From contig CM049321.1 in assembly GCA_026874595.1 (NCBI GenBank), positions 46,617,797-46,681,796 on the forward strand: a stretch of DNA of 64,000 bases. The letters are read 5' to 3'. The translations under genes were made by a program, and so were the position numbers. This DNA is from Sipunculus nudus. Taxonomy: Eukaryota > Annelida > Sipuncula > Golfingiida > Sipunculidae. The notes under the pieces were generated by a model that was given only the letters and a program-made list of their open reading frames with translations, was not told where the DNA came from and made no database searches. Each line of letters opens with the position of its first letter. The stretch's first letter is position 1. This document shows, in pieces, positions 38,249 through 50,599 of the stretch.

Positions 38249-38480
38249 GGATCTGAGCTATACTTTGTCCGTCATCTGTTCGTCTGTCTGTACGTCAAAC
38301 TGGCATGTTTTGAAGCTGTAGGACCTGCCATTCTCAGACTTTTTTTTTCCTTTGAGAAATAAAAGAAAACCCTTAAAACTTCATCAAACGCTTCAAGACT
38401 GCCTTATATCAAAACACAAGTGCTGTTTTATTCCTTTATGGCTTAAAAAATCCCCCAAAGAACTATTCTTATCGCAATCC
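38249..38480 (+). repeat. Dispersed repeat starting with GTCCGTC (copy 2)
   Basis: It aligns with 6826-7130 over gagctatactttgtccgtc, cctttgagaaat and cttcaagactgccttatatc. Confidence 0.55.
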
Positions 38481-39789
38481 ACAATATCTTGATGCCATAA
38501 ATACTATTTTCTTGGTGTAGATGTCTCCTTCCTATATGTTTTGTTTATATAGTTTTTACGGAGATATATAAAATCGTTTGGCTTGTTTCTTATTTTTTGT
38601 TTCCATTTTGCTGGTGTAGAGTTTATACTACTATTATATGTCAATATTTCTATATGAATACCATAAATCTGTCATTTTTCCACAATACCTAAGAATTGTT
38701 CACTTATATCTGACACCTGCATTATACCAGATTTTATAAAATAGAATTTGTCCACCTATTTTTACATGTGTTTATCCACAAGGACTGATTTAAATATTCA
38801 TTTGTTGTGTCTGGACTATGATATATATGACTATATTTACACCAATCGTATAACAGTTCTTTTCAGAATAAAGTATTCTTTTAAAAGAAATAGAGTTGAT
38901 CCAGTTCTTTCTGCATATACTTGAATTTAAATATATATTCAGTCAAATTATTAAAATTACAGTCAACTAGCTATCTCCATCCTTGTGTCAAATCTTAGCT
39001 CAATCTATTGATCCAAGCAATTTGAGTTGCTTGTAATTTTGACCATATGTCAACTATGTTTTAAAACATTATTTTTAGAAGCTATCAAAGTTAATCTTTT
39101 TACTTTATTTTGTTATTCCATATGAAATGAATAAGCTTGCCTTCATCACTTTAAAAAAAAAAAGATACAGGAGGTTTAAGTAAAACAGACAACTGGTATT
39201 GCAGTTATAATATCAAGTCGGATTTTATGACTGTGATCTGACCAGTTGGTGTTAACTCTCTTTTAGACAAAATATTAATTAAATGCTTAATTTCATTTAA
39301 TAATGGCAAGAAGTACTACAATTTAAAGGTGGCACTGAACCTACCTTTAAACAAGAATTTATATGAATTATGGCTTCCTTTTTGTGTCTATAAATGATCT
39401 AAGGGTAATTTTTGTTGTGAAAAGTTCATATTAGGCCTTCGTAAAAGGTGTATGAAAACTTGCTTATCAACAGCATGTTTGCATGTAAACAGCAATGTTG
39501 ACAATGTTGCATATATGCGGACGTAGAAAGATTACTTGTTGTAAAACGTTATTTGCAAAGCTCTGGCTTATTTGACTTGCTGCAAGATGCCCTTGTTGAA
39601 TTCGTCTTATTTTTGCCGGCCCCACATATTATAAACATGTCGATATAAACAACCAGAATATCAGCAGAAGCTGACAAAAGCCCTCAGCCAAAAGAATAGT
39701 GTTTATAGGCAGTAACAGTAACAAATACGAAATATTTGTTTTCACATGGATGTATATCTGTACATGTCTCAGTTATAAATTTAAACTGG
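38481..39789. other. AT-rich spacer, nothing recognised
   Basis: Longest feature-poor stretch in this part of the window. No frame above background. Confidence 0.45.
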
Positions 39790-40345
39790 AGAGGTATGTA
39801 CCATGTTTCATAACAATCCACCAAATGCTTTCTGAGAAATAAGCTCCTAAGTTTTACTCTATTCTAAGCGATGTGACTTTGAAAAGTAGGTCAAGGTCAC
39901 CCATCCTTGAACATTACCAAGATTTTGTAAATATGCATCAGCACTGAAGAAATGAAGTTAATGTGTTGAATACCTTTGGAAACATCCCGCTCACAAGGCC
40001 AAAGTTGAAACTTGTCCGAGATTTTGTCGAGACACATCTTCACCAAGAAAATAAAATTCCTATAGTGAATCCTTTTAGAGATATCCCGCTCACAAGGCCG
40101 AAGTGGAAAAATCCGAGAAAAATTCATTAAAAATCAGAAATCGTAGGCGGCGCCCCCTTACTTGTGCAGCAGGTTCAGACCATCATTCCCAATGATAACA
40201 GTAAGTTTTGTGAAAATCCACCCAATGGTTCCTGAGAAATAAGCTGCTAAGTGTTTTTCTATAATCGGCTCTAAAACGTAGAAAAATAGGTCAATTCGGT
40301 GACGACAATAGCCCATCAGCCTTAGGGCTGAGGGCAAAAAAGTAG
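39790..40345. repeat. ~287-bp repeat family, second locus
   Basis: Same units as 22097-22690, including tagtgaatccttttagagatatcc, the GGCGGCGCCCCC box (40146), and the terminal gacgacaatagcccatcagcc hairpin sequence. Confidence 0.7.
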
Positions 40346-41070
40346 CCTGTGTGCGGTGGTATCCACGTTTTCTAGTCCATTTTTATGAAAAAATTCAAGG
40401 GATTACCTTCAGTTTATTAAGGTCAGATAGGTGATTGGGCCCCGATTTAAATTTGGAGCTAGAAAAATTTATGAAAACGTATCTTGCGATTCCAAGCTCT
40501 ACTTGGTCTTATTACAATTCTTTGCTCTCTGTCAACTGTGGTGGTTGAACCCAGAGAATTTGTTTGTTTAAATTGGTAAATTTATTGTTAAGATATTAAC
40601 ATTTTAAGTTACATTTATTCAAACTAAGGCCCATTTTCCGTGCGCGCTGAAAGAAAAACAAGCTGAATTGTGCTTTCCGTATGTGGGATCCCTCTCCGTC
40701 TGATGTTTATCAACCCCTCCCCCCCCCCCCCCCCCCCCCCCCCCGCGTCCGACCGGATGCGCGGTTTAAAACCACTACAAAGCGGGCTCCATCACAGTCG
40801 CCGGCCAGCAAGCACTACCCATTCCGGTCGTGTGTAAACACAGCGCCCAGCCCACTTAGACAAACTCTAATTTATTGCCTGAAACCTTATTAATTATCCC
40901 ACAATCGACGGCGTACATGCCTGACCACATCAAAGCGATTAACTGTGTTGTCCAGATCAAAGTGTTATCTCGCATGTTTGCACGCATCCTGGGCAAGCCG
41001 AACTGCAAAGCCAACGTTGCAAATGAGTTATATCATTTGACAATTAACGAAATCTTAAACATATATTAGG
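40346..41070. other. C-run and GC-richer patch, no supported gene
   Basis: A C-run of about 34 (40711-40744) lies in a locally GC-richer, CpG-containing stretch (about 40640-41000). Frames at 40681-40893 and 40875-41069 show no known motif. The patch could be an exon or CpG-rich promoter, but there is no positive evidence. Confidence 0.3.
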
Positions 41071-42569
41071 CATACATAACAATTTGCTATACCAATCCGT
41101 ATAATCTATAGGTCTTGATACATCGTGTTCTGGATAAGTGCAATAAGGTGGACTGATAATTGTGAAGTATATCCAATTGAACATTCATAAGTAGACGGGA
41201 TATTAAACGTGTATAATGAAATTTACATTAGATGTTTTCAAATATGCCTATCCATTGGATCTTTTAATATGTTCCGTCAAATAGAACCGTCTTGTAACAA
41301 TATTTGCATTCACGAATTTTTATGTAACCGTTGTTTTTTTTTATGACAAACGAGAGTAATTCAATAAGGCATGAAGTTATTTAAACCATAATACACAGCT
41401 ACTCTATGCGTTATAAAAAGGTAAGTTAAAACGAAAGCAGTTTCTAATATAAATGTGTCTTTACCATAATCTTCAGGTATTCTTGCTGTTAAACAAATTT
41501 ATTTCCACGGTTAAGTTTCTATTCATATAAGAAACACAATGCTTATTCATGGACAGTAACAAGTGTACCGACACGCCTCAGTGGGCACGCTCATTTCCGC
41601 TCATTAACGGGACAGGGTTTTGGTGACTCTTTTTCTAGCTTTTTTTATAAGCTGAGCATTATTTCATTTGAATGGCGTTCAAAAGTCGTAATAGATAACA
41701 ATTATTTAAAAAAAAAAAAATAAATATGCAAGGTGCTGTCTTGATTTTTGCATAATTAAATGAATAATATTGATTAAAAAATATTAATCTGATTGATGCA
41801 TACCCTTCAATATTAGCCATGAACCCGCGGGACCCTCCATGTCCCTATGGTCACTTCAAAGTTTTGTCCCGTGAGTTCCGGACCCTCCAAACAAAAACCA
41901 GTAAGAAGGCGAAATTGAAGATAACTGACATACAGACAGACATACTGACAATGTCAGTGAGATGACAATGAGATGTCAATGACAGTGAGATAACAGATGA
42001 CTAGACAAAGTTGTAGGGAAGGCGAAGAGGAGCAAAATGAGCAATGGTTTGTGAAGCTAAGGTTTATACTTTTGGAGATATGGCCAATTTAAGATATGGT
42101 GTAGTTGTTCAAGTGCAGCGCCCCCTAGCGGCTATTTTCTGAAAATGGAAAATCACTTTCGATATATTAGTCTACGACAAGATGTACCAGTTTCAAAAGG
42201 ATTCCTGCAAATTGTGGCCTGTAGAATGCAAATTGCAAGACACAAGAACAAAAATGTCCTATTGAAACCCCTGTGTTATGTACAGGTTCACTATATTCAT
42301 GCGTGCATTTTTAATTTTCGTTCTATTTGCCGGACTTATTGTGTAGTATTGTTATTTTGACTACCACACTCGGTAATCAAATGATTAACACACATAATGC
42401 ACAGACATATACATATATAATCATTAATGTGGACAAGAAGAGCAGAAATTAAAAGTGATCTGTCGCATTGATAAAGGATACGGCATCAAGCAGACTGCAT
42501 TCACTTCCATGACCTCCAAAAGAAGATTCATCCGCGCGCATTTTCTGGTGCATGGAAAGGGTCAGCGAT
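41071..42569. other. Spacer, nothing recognised
   Basis: AT-rich. A GCGCCCCCTAGCGGC box at about 42118 resembles those seen inside dispersed repeats, but no unit boundaries are visible. Confidence 0.4.
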
Positions 42570-42985
42570 GTAGTCGAGTCCACATGCCCATCCAAGTACG
42601 AGTACAAGTCCGAGTCCGAGACAGTCGAGTCAAAAAAAATCCTGTAGGTTCGAGTTTAAGTCCACCTTCGAGTCTGAGTCACTTGCAAGTCTCCTTGATG
42701 GAAAATTAAAAATGAATATTTTAGATTATTATGTGTATTTTTGAGTTGGTTTATCAATATTTTTACTTTAATGTTAAATTATGATGCGAACTAGAGTTTG
42801 GTAAATATAATTTTGTAGGCCTAATATTCTATTGGTAGTAAGCTCATGTATTTGTCTTTCAGTATATGCGACAGAAATTCATTCCACAGGACTCGAGGTT
42901 GAATCGAATTTTAAGTCCTTACCGGCGCATCCAAGTACAAGTCCGAGTCCAGAACCTTCCATTCCAAGTGCGAGTCCTTAGAAAA

Positions 42986-42990
<5 letters not shown>
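42570..42990. repeat. Degenerate (GAGTCC/AAGTCC)n simple repeat, two blocks
   Basis: Blocks 42570-42700 and 42890-42985 are made of gagtcc, aagtac, aagtcc and gagtcg hexamers, ending against a (TA)n tract. Confidence 0.75.

Positions 42991-43043
<53 letters not shown>
42987..43043. repeat. (TA)n microsatellite
   Basis: About 28 TA dinucleotides. Confidence 0.95.
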
Positions 43044-43046
<3 letters not shown>

Positions 43047-43985
43047 CATTGTCAAATTGGCGGTCAAAGATTAATTAACCAGCTTCTTGAATCGAAAGAG
43101 ATGCAAGTATTGGTCAGACCTATCAGCAGTGAATAACAGGCAAATATTTCCAATATTTACAATGATTAAATTCGATGCTTTTAGGCGGAAAACGGTTTTC
43201 CTTCAGGCATATACTGACAAACACGGTATAATCAAGGCGGATCCTTATTTGACGTATATAATTCAGTGGGATTCCCCGTCCGATCCCTTCCGTTTAAAAT
43301 ATTTTTTCGGTCGCTACATGATCCGACAAACTTTTTGTTGGATGACGGGTCAGATAAGTACCGCGAATGCAACCGCATAAAAGGAATCGGTCCTTCATAA
43401 TATGTTCGACTCTATCCGCAACCGCCACCGTACCGCGGCCTCAACCGCTTAATACATCTCTTATATTGAGTGATACCTAAGACCTTTTGTTTTTTTTTAC
43501 TACCTTATTCAAGAGAGAATTGACTATTGCATCTGTTTACCGTCAATACTTTTCTTTGCAAGGCTGTCTATTAATGTAGAACAGACAGAACACAATATTA
43601 TAACAGCAAGCTATTTTCCAAAATATCTGATCATACGAATAGTTAATATAGTTCACGATAAATAGGTTGTAACAGAATTGGCATTATTGCATGGTTTTAA
43701 ATGGAGGTTTCCTATATTTCTAGAAGGGAAAATGTCACAGTGACCCAGTTTCAGGTTTGCTGGGAGAACTTAGGGGCCTAAAACTGAACGACAAATGTTG
43801 GATATATTAATCCAAAAGTTTCCAAAAGTGCCCTGTTAACGGACGGCAGGACGATTGGTATAGTTCAGATGACTCACTGTCAAGTTCACCAGTTTTTCAT
43901 ACTGTTCGAGAACTTGTTTGAAGCACCTTGTGTATCATATTTGACCACAGAATATGCACTGCTTCAAAAGTTAATTCATTCATAA
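43044..43985. other. Spacer with one repeat scrap
   Basis: The frame at 43087-43380 (97 codons) has no motif. Near 43755-43865, a scrap with gtgccctgttaacggacgg matches the end of the 345-bp repeat unit. Confidence 0.35.
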
Positions 43986-43989
43986 TAAA

Positions 43990-44044
43990 GTGTAGAAAGA
44001 ATGAGCAACAGTTTCTACTACATCTTTCTGGATGACACTGGTCT

Positions 44045-44075
<31 letters not shown>

Positions 44076-44865
44076 GTGGCCGAGAGCCGGAAGACGATCA
44101 ACCCTGTCAGTTATAGTTTTAATTTGAATAGAGTTGTTGTTCTGATTATAATTTGTCTTGAATGGAACTGATCCTCCTTCCGTTTCTGAGATTGTAATGT
44201 TAGTATGCTTACTTGGCCAAGGGATTAAGTTTAAATTCATGTAACAAAATTAATCGAACCCAAACCATCCCAATAACATGATAGAGCTCATCTCTGGGAT
44301 CATATCTGTTAAATATTGAACAATTTAGAGGAACGATTTCGAGGTTTTTAAATTTCATAGATTTTCAATAACAACGCTGAATTCGGTAACATTTGAACCT
44401 GTTTGCATTAGAAAGTGGCGATGCTAGCTCTTGCAGTTCTCGAGAAATTATGGATTAATGAACTGATGGGCAATGCCCCCCCCCCCCCCCACCCCAACCG
44501 TACAAAAAAGGTCGATCTAGATGGGCCTCCCCCCCCCCCCCCCCCCCATATACCTCAATTTCAAATATGACTCATGTGACCAACATTTGAATAACATTTG
44601 ATGATAATAGCTCCAGCCGTTTCTGGTACTTAGAAGAAGATATTTATAGTTATTTTAGCTTTTCCCTGTAAAACCCAAGGCAATGCGGGTAACCAAAAAG
44701 TAAGCTCAATCCGATAGAACATGACACGTGACTGATTCTTCCATAAGATTTCGCCCTGCCATCTCTGGCGGAATTTGAGATGGCATGGGTTAACGTAAGG
44801 ATGACGGCGGACGGATGGACGACCCTGCGCCATCGCATAAGCTCACAGATTCACTAAAAATACAG
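43990..44865. repeat. ~455-bp repeat family, first locus
   Basis: It aligns with 50600-51895: ttagtatgcttacttggc, gagaaattatggattaatg, atgactcatgtgaccaaca, and the ending gcgccatcgcataagctcaca...ttcactaaaaat. It is interrupted by G- and C-runs (44055-44076, 44476-44492, 44529-44547). Confidence 0.65.
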
Positions 44866-46319
44866 TTATGATTTTTCGAGCTGTGTTCAAATGGATATGG
44901 GACAAGATGACAGGACAGGAATTTCAAGAAATTCACTTGAAAGATCATTCTCGACTTGTAGTGAGAATTAAACATACCTATCAAAGGTGTCTTATTTTAT
45001 TTAACTCCGCCAGAAAACCATGCATCTTACATATAAGTCGTGACTTTTAAACTTGTACACAGAACCGGAACCGGGTGTATGACAGGATTATCGGCATTTA
45101 CCATACACTTTGCCATTTTGAACGGCTATTTCGTCATTTTAAAACTGTTTTAAGTATATGCTACGGAAAAACAACAACAGGCCGTGCAGGTCAAAGCAGA
45201 CATTTCAGACCCGGCATTACGCGGCCGGTTACCAACTTTCATACAATTAGGTCAGGTAGATATGATGTCCCCATGCATGGACCTTTCACATGTCGTATGT
45301 GCCAAACACTAGGTTACATTCGTGCCGCGCGTGCAACGCATTCATTGGGGGTTCTTTAACATATTAAGTTAGGTCGGTCACAAGCTAAGATACAATGAAT
45401 GCCTGCGGCATTTCACCCAAGGAAAACTTCAGTCTTCCAGCTACTGTGATCTCCTTAACAATATTCTGAACTCTGAGAAGAAAACAAAAATGTTATCGAC
45501 GAGGTCTTGTCGTCATGGTGAAGTGGACAGCAAGAGAATTTAGAGAGATGGCAATGAATTCCCTACAAGCTGCTCTTTTTCTGGCTTTGATGGTCTTTGG
45601 GAGACTAGATTGTCTGTGGCCAACCGATTAACTCCTTTTTCTCTCGGCTAGGCCATACTGGTGTTTGTCTTGACTGCTCTCTGGGTAACCTTGCTGACCT
45701 TTTACTTTAAATTTCAAAACTGCTTGAAAAGTTGGCTTGTCAGGTGACAGGCTCTGCCTGAGACAATCCCTCTTCGCCCCCTCTTCCCTTGCGTAACATC
45801 ACAAATCAATCAAAGCCTAAAAAACGACACTCACTATACATTTTAATTATTTTGTTTCACAGAAACATAGACATTGTAGGTTTTTGTAACACCCTTTATG
45901 AGTACCTTCTAAAAACCAGGTGAATAAAATTTCGTCATTCAAATGCAGGATTATTGGATTTACGTTAACATGAAGTCATGTTTATAGATTTATTATTGTT
46001 ATTTAAATTATAGATCTGACCGACATTAATCTCTTAGGCACATTAGGCATATTCTACAGTTACTATTCCTTTTCCGGTATATCTTCCTAAATGATACTTT
46101 ATCTGTTATTTTTTACGACCATACCAGTCAGTCACACTCTGGACAGACATGTGGAACTAAGTGTAACTTTCAAGAACCTATCGAAGTTGCACCACTAATG
46201 CCGTACAGTGGATTAACGTTCAATTACCAATCTCGATATATAAAGGTTAAGAGTAATCCTTTGTAGTCTGTTGTTATACTATATTAGCAGGAGAACCGTT
46301 AAAAATCTTGTTCACACTA
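44866..46319. other. Spacer, nothing recognised
   Basis: No supported gene. Frames up to 94 codons (45075-45359) lack motifs. Confidence 0.4.
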
Positions 46320-46526
46320 CTGAATGGTTTCTCGATATTATAATTTATGTTCTAGAGAAGCGTAAATGGTGGTTCATTTTAGTGGTTTCGCTCCAGTATG
46401 AAATATGATATCTTCCTTTAATGTTTTGGGACAGCATTTACTTTGTTGTCTATAGAATATCATCTCTTCCGTTTGAATACTAGTGTACCAAGATCATATG
46501 ATATCTTCACATGTCTATGATTTCTC
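46320..46526 (-). pseudogene. Decayed finger remnants after the 15-finger gene
   Basis: The minus strand past the stop at 46527 shows HTGAKP-like and REKPF-like linker scraps without a frame, as also seen after the gene at 111. The original array was longer. Confidence 0.45.
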
Positions 46527-48137
46527 TCAACTATGAATTCTACTATGCAATTTCAGATAAGAAGATCGGGAGAAACATTTACCACATTGGTAACATTTGA
46601 ATGGTTTCTCACCAGTATGAATTCTTTTGTGTCTAGAAAGACAAGATACGTCAGAGAAACATTTGCCACATTGTTCACATTTGTACGGCTTCTCTCCTGT
46701 ATGAGTTCTATTGTGTCTAGTCAGGTCTGATGAAGTGTAGAAACATTTACTACATTTCTCACATTTGAATGGTTTCTCTCCAGTGTGAACTCTTTCATGC
46801 ATATTTAAACTACCTAACTGGGTAAACCATTTGCCACAATGTTCACATTTGAATGGTTTTTCACCAGTATGAGTTCTATTGTGCACAGAGAGAGAGGATA
46901 CATCTGAAAAACATTTGCCACATTGTTCACATTTGAACGGCTTCTCTCCAGTGTGAGTTCTGTTGTGTCTATTCAGGTCAGATAAAGCATAAAAACATTT
47001 ACTACATTGTTCACATCTGAATGGTTTCTCTCCAGTATGAATTCTGTTGTGTAAAGTTAGACCTGATGATGCTATGAAACATTTGCCACAGTGTTCACAT
47101 TTAAACGGTTTCTGTCCAGTGTGATTTCTCTTGTGCCCAGAAAGGTAAGATAAGTGAGAGAAACATTTGCCACATTGTTCACATTTGAATGGTTTCTCAC
47201 CGGTATGTGTTCTACTGTGTTTGTTCAGAGTAGATCCGGTGGAAAAACATTTGCCACATTGTTCACATTTAAATGGCCTCTGACCAGTGTGAATTCTATT
47301 GTGCACAGATAGATGAGATACGTGTTGGAAACATTTGCCACACTGTTTACATTTGAACGGCTTCTCTCCAGTGTGAGTTCTAATGTGTCTAGTTAGCTCA
47401 GATTGGTAGTAGAAACATTTATCGCACTGCTCACATTTGAACAGTTGCTCTCCAGTGTGAATTCTTTTGTGCAATGTTAGTTGAGTTAACCGGGAAAAAC
47501 ATTTGCTACACTGTTCACATTTGAATGGTTTCTCACCTGTATGAGTTTCACTGTGTTTGTTCAGATTTGATCGGGTAGAAAAACATTTGCCACATTGTTC
47601 ACATTTAAACGGTTTCTGTCCGGTGTGAATTCTATTGTGCACAGATAGATAGGATGCGTATAAGAAGCATTTGCCACATTGTTCACATCTGAATGGTTTC
47701 TCTCTAGTGTGAGTTTTATTGTGTCTGGTTAGGTCAGATAGGCACCAGAAACATCTACCACATTGTTTACATCTGATTGGTTTCTCTCCAGTATGAATTC
47801 TGTTGTGTATAGTTCGGCCTGATGTATCATTTGGGATGTCTTGTCTGCTTGCAGATTCATATTTAATTTGAGACAAAACCACTTCTTCTTCTGCAGTATC
47901 AGAAATCATATTTTCTACATATACTGTAATTTCTTCTGATTTCTCCTTTGTATGTGTTGTATCAATGTCTGTTGAAGTGGTTTTACCAACTTGTTCATCT
48001 TTATATTTAAAACAGTCATCATCATACGATATTATGCTGGGTTCTTCAATTTGACTTCTGCTGAAGAGAAATTCTGGATCTTTTTCTTCTTTAATAAACG
48101 CCTCTAGGTCCAAGGGATTAACCTTTGTTGAATCCAT
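46527..48137 (-). CDS. C2H2 zinc-finger protein, last exon (15 fingers)
   Basis: Predicted nuclear DNA-binding protein of 536 residues, started at the ATG complementary to 48135-48137. The frame is open 60 codons further, but that part is upstream intron: an acceptor (TTTTTGGTTGCAG) ends at 48151. Residues 1-105 are the family module, with MDSTKVNP, IKEE (Lys16) and IKYE (Lys92), both SUMO-type motifs, and the ENMISD block shared with the remnant at 62.5 kb. The isolated first finger of the other genes is missing. PNDT joins directly to the end half of a finger (GRTIHNRIH, residues 107-115), an in-frame deletion fusion. Fifteen complete fingers run from residue 121 to the end, most with CGKCF cores and TGEKP or TGQKP linkers. 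Every pair of zinc ligands is intact, so the protein is plausibly functional. Confidence 0.85.
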   Translation of the reverse strand: MDSTKVNPLDLEAFIKEEKDPEFLFSRSQIEEPSIISYDDDCFKYKDEQVGKTTSTDIDTTHTKEKSEEITVYVENMISDTAEEEVVLSQIKYESASRQDIPNDTSGRTIHNRIHTGEKPIRCKQCGRCFWCLSDLTRHNKTHTREKPFRCEQCGKCFLYASYLSVHNRIHTGQKPFKCEQCGKCFSTRSNLNKHSETHTGEKPFKCEQCSKCFSRLTQLTLHKRIHTGEQLFKCEQCDKCFYYQSELTRHIRTHTGEKPFKCKQCGKCFQHVSHLSVHNRIHTGQRPFKCEQCGKCFSTGSTLNKHSRTHTGEKPFKCEQCGKCFSHLSYLSGHKRNHTGQKPFKCEHCGKCFIASSGLTLHNRIHTGEKPFRCEQCSKCFYALSDLNRHNRTHTGEKPFKCEQCGKCFSDVSSLSVHNRTHTGEKPFKCEHCGKWFTQLGSLNMHERVHTGEKPFKCEKCSKCFYTSSDLTRHNRTHTGEKPYKCEQCGKCFSDVSCLSRHKRIHTGEKPFKCYQCGKCFSRSSYLKLHSRIHS

Positions 48138-48250
48138 TTTACAAAGATACCTGCAACCAAAAAGGATACACATATCAGTACCAGAAATTGTACACATATA
48201 AAAATGTTTTAAATGAACAAATTGTACATGGATAACAAGTTGCACAGGAG
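48138..48250 (-). other. Splice acceptor and intron tail of the 15-finger gene
   Basis: Minus strand: a pyrimidine-rich tract ends TTGCAG at 48151, followed by GTATCTTTGTAAA and the ATG. CTTGTTATCCATGTACAA (about 48220-48240) matches the intron block before the plus-strand paralogues. The following 48251-48494 shows nothing. Confidence 0.65.
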
Positions 48251-48494
48251 AGTTGTCATTTAATACAAACTTTATTCCAGTTGTGTCACTCCTGACAGTG
48301 GGTGTACCATAATACATCCCATATACACGGGCGTGTAAAATTCAGTAGTCACTTTTGAAATAATTAAATATGTGTCTTACAATGAGTTCATGTAATGAAG
48401 CTTGAAAAAAGTCAAAAACAAGTTTATTCCATGTTTGGCACCAAGTACTTGTATGGATCTGTAACTATAATTATTTGAGGACAATATTATATTT

Positions 48495-48695
48495 CCCAAA
48501 AATATACTGTAATGTCTTCTGTTATCTCCTTTTCATGTGTGGTATCAATGTCTGCTGAAGTGGTGTTACCAACTTGTCCCAACTTTTAACCAGTCATCAT
48601 CATATGATATAATGCTGGGTTCTTCAGTTTGACTTCTGCTCAAGAGTAATGCTTGGTCTTTTTCTTCTTTACTAAATTTAAAACGTATTTTTTCA
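48495..48695 (-). pseudogene. Orphan N-terminal fragment of a zinc-finger paralogue
   Basis: The minus strand encodes KEEKDQALLLSRSQTEEPSI, ISYDDDWLK, then after a shift TSADIDTTHEKEITEDITVY. This is the same segment as residues 16-73 of the 15-finger gene, but with stops and a deletion. No start module or fingers are attached. Confidence 0.75.
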
Positions 48696-49689
48696 AAATA
48701 TAAAATCACTTTAAAAACAATGTCTGTCACGACATTTTCGAGATTATTTCTTGGATCACTATTACAAAGTTTGTACACTGGAATTATTAGTTTAATGTAT
48801 ATGTTATGAAGTGATAAGTATATATATATAGGTAACTAAAGTAACGCTTAAAATTCATTATAAAAAGTCTGAAGGAATTCCTTCTAGGTTCTCTATGCTG
48901 TGTTTGTGTTCTGGTTTAGGGATATGGAGATAGTAAAATTTATTGCTTCCAGGACATTGATTTGTGAGTATGAACAAAGTATTTACTTAGATCAACAGTA
49001 ACTGCTTCCCAGAGTCCCAGCTCTGCCAGAACAGCTAAATTGAGAGTTCATACAAAATTGATTATTTCACTGCCATCATAGGTAAGGATATTAGCTTCAT
49101 ATATAGAATTCATGTGGAGTCAGATATGTTATGAGCTTGGAAATTTTCATCCAATCAAACTACAGAAAAACACTGGAATTTCACTTCCAGCTCTCACATA
49201 ATTGTGACCTACTTTGGGTCATCTAATAAAAAATATATTTTATGAAGAAATGCAGAATAATGCATATGTCTCATATGTCATGTGACAGCTCTGTATAAAA
49301 ATTGCATGTTGTGCAGTTCAATCTGAGAGAGAAAGGATGAGATGGGGGACCACCCTTCTGCAGTAACACCATGTCAACTGATCTGGAATAAAGTCAGTGT
49401 TGCCAACCATGTCTTGTGTGTCTCTCTCATCCTGTGTTAAACACATATTGTAACCTAATGGTGGAGACCGGATCCTGTTCCTCACTGTTCTACCAGGTAC
49501 AGATCCCCAAGATGCCAAAGAACCAGAATGGACCCCCCCCCCCAAAAAAAAACAAGGCCTACAGGCCTAATGAGAACCTGTGCATTGGGAAATACACCAG
49601 GTATAATGCTTCAATGCTGGACCATTACTTTTCATGTATATGAACTATGCAAGTACTGAACATTTTGAATAAGAAACAATTACACAAAC
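48696..49689. other. Spacer, nothing recognised
   Basis: No supported gene. A C-run followed by an A-run is at 49534-49552. Confidence 0.4.
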
Positions 49690-49960
49690 ATCACTGCTGA
49701 AATTCTGGCATAGGTGCACAAATCACTAAAAAGATTGTAGCTGGCACCACCAGTCTTGTATACAACAAGGCTATCAGAGATATATACATACGCCCAATTT
49801 CAGACTGATATATCAAACCCCTCCTGAGAAAAACGTGTGCAAAAGTCATGGTAGGTGGCGACACCTGTCTTGTGAGCGAGAAAACCATCAAAGACACATA
49901 GACAGGTCAAAATATTAGGCCAATACATCAAACTTACCTTGAATCTGATGCATGGGGCTG
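49690..49960 (-). repeat. ~140-bp GCGCC-boxed family, inverted copies
   Basis: Boxes TGGCACCACCAG (49742) and GGTGGCGACACCTG (49855) with the usual cttgtatacaacaag and tatcaaacccctcctgaga neighbours. Confidence 0.6.
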
Positions 49961-50560
49961 ACCAGGCTTAGGTGAGAAAGACTGTTGCCCCGAGTGAACT
50001 GTGACAAATTGCTTGCCCAGACTACTGCACTGAGTGAACTCATGACCTGCACCTGGCTAGACTGAGTGAACTTTTGACCTGTACCTGGCTGCACTGAGTG
50101 AACTCTTGACCTGTTGCATAATCTGACACAGTTGGCAGTCTGCCAAAGCTATAGATAGAATGGCGCTACTGCACTGAGTATACTCCTGACCCATACCTGG
50201 CTGCACTGAGTGAACTCTTGACCTGTTGCCTAATCTGATACAGTTGGCAGTCTGCCAAAGCTATAAATAGATCCAGAATGATCTCTAGCCTGTTGCCATA
50301 TCTGAAATAGTAGCCACACCATTGCATAAGCTCATGCAGGGGCCCTGCCCTGAGGGGCTTGACACCCATGAAGTGATCACATGGTGCCCATGAGGTGATC
50401 ACATGTCACCCATGAGGTGATCACATGCCATGTGCTTGGCTGCACTGATTGAACTCTTGACATATATCTGGCTGCACTGAATGAACTCTTGATCTGTTCC
50501 CGAATCTGAAACAGTTGGCAGTTTCTCAACCTATTTAAAGATACAGATTCAATCTTGGCC
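49961..50560. repeat. Compound minisatellite (ctgcactgagtgaactcttgac and TGATCA units)
   Basis: The block ctgcactgagtgaactcttgac recurs at least six times, with longer units (about 125 bp) that include ctgatacagttggcagtctg and tgccaaagctata. At about 50370-50430, three copies of a 22-bp unit, cccatgaggtgatcacatg, follow each other. Confidence 0.7.
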
Positions 50561-50599
50561 TGTTGGTATATCTGTTTACACATACTGAAAGACTTTGGT

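Noticed and set aside
37979-38362. 127-codon frame as a membrane protein gene
   Set aside because: Its hydrophobic content is the translation of the T-rich 42-bp minisatellite.
48138-48317. 60-residue N-terminal extension of the 15-finger frame
   Set aside because: It crosses a good splice acceptor at 48151 and lacks similarity to the other family proteins, whereas the downstream MDSTKV start matches them.
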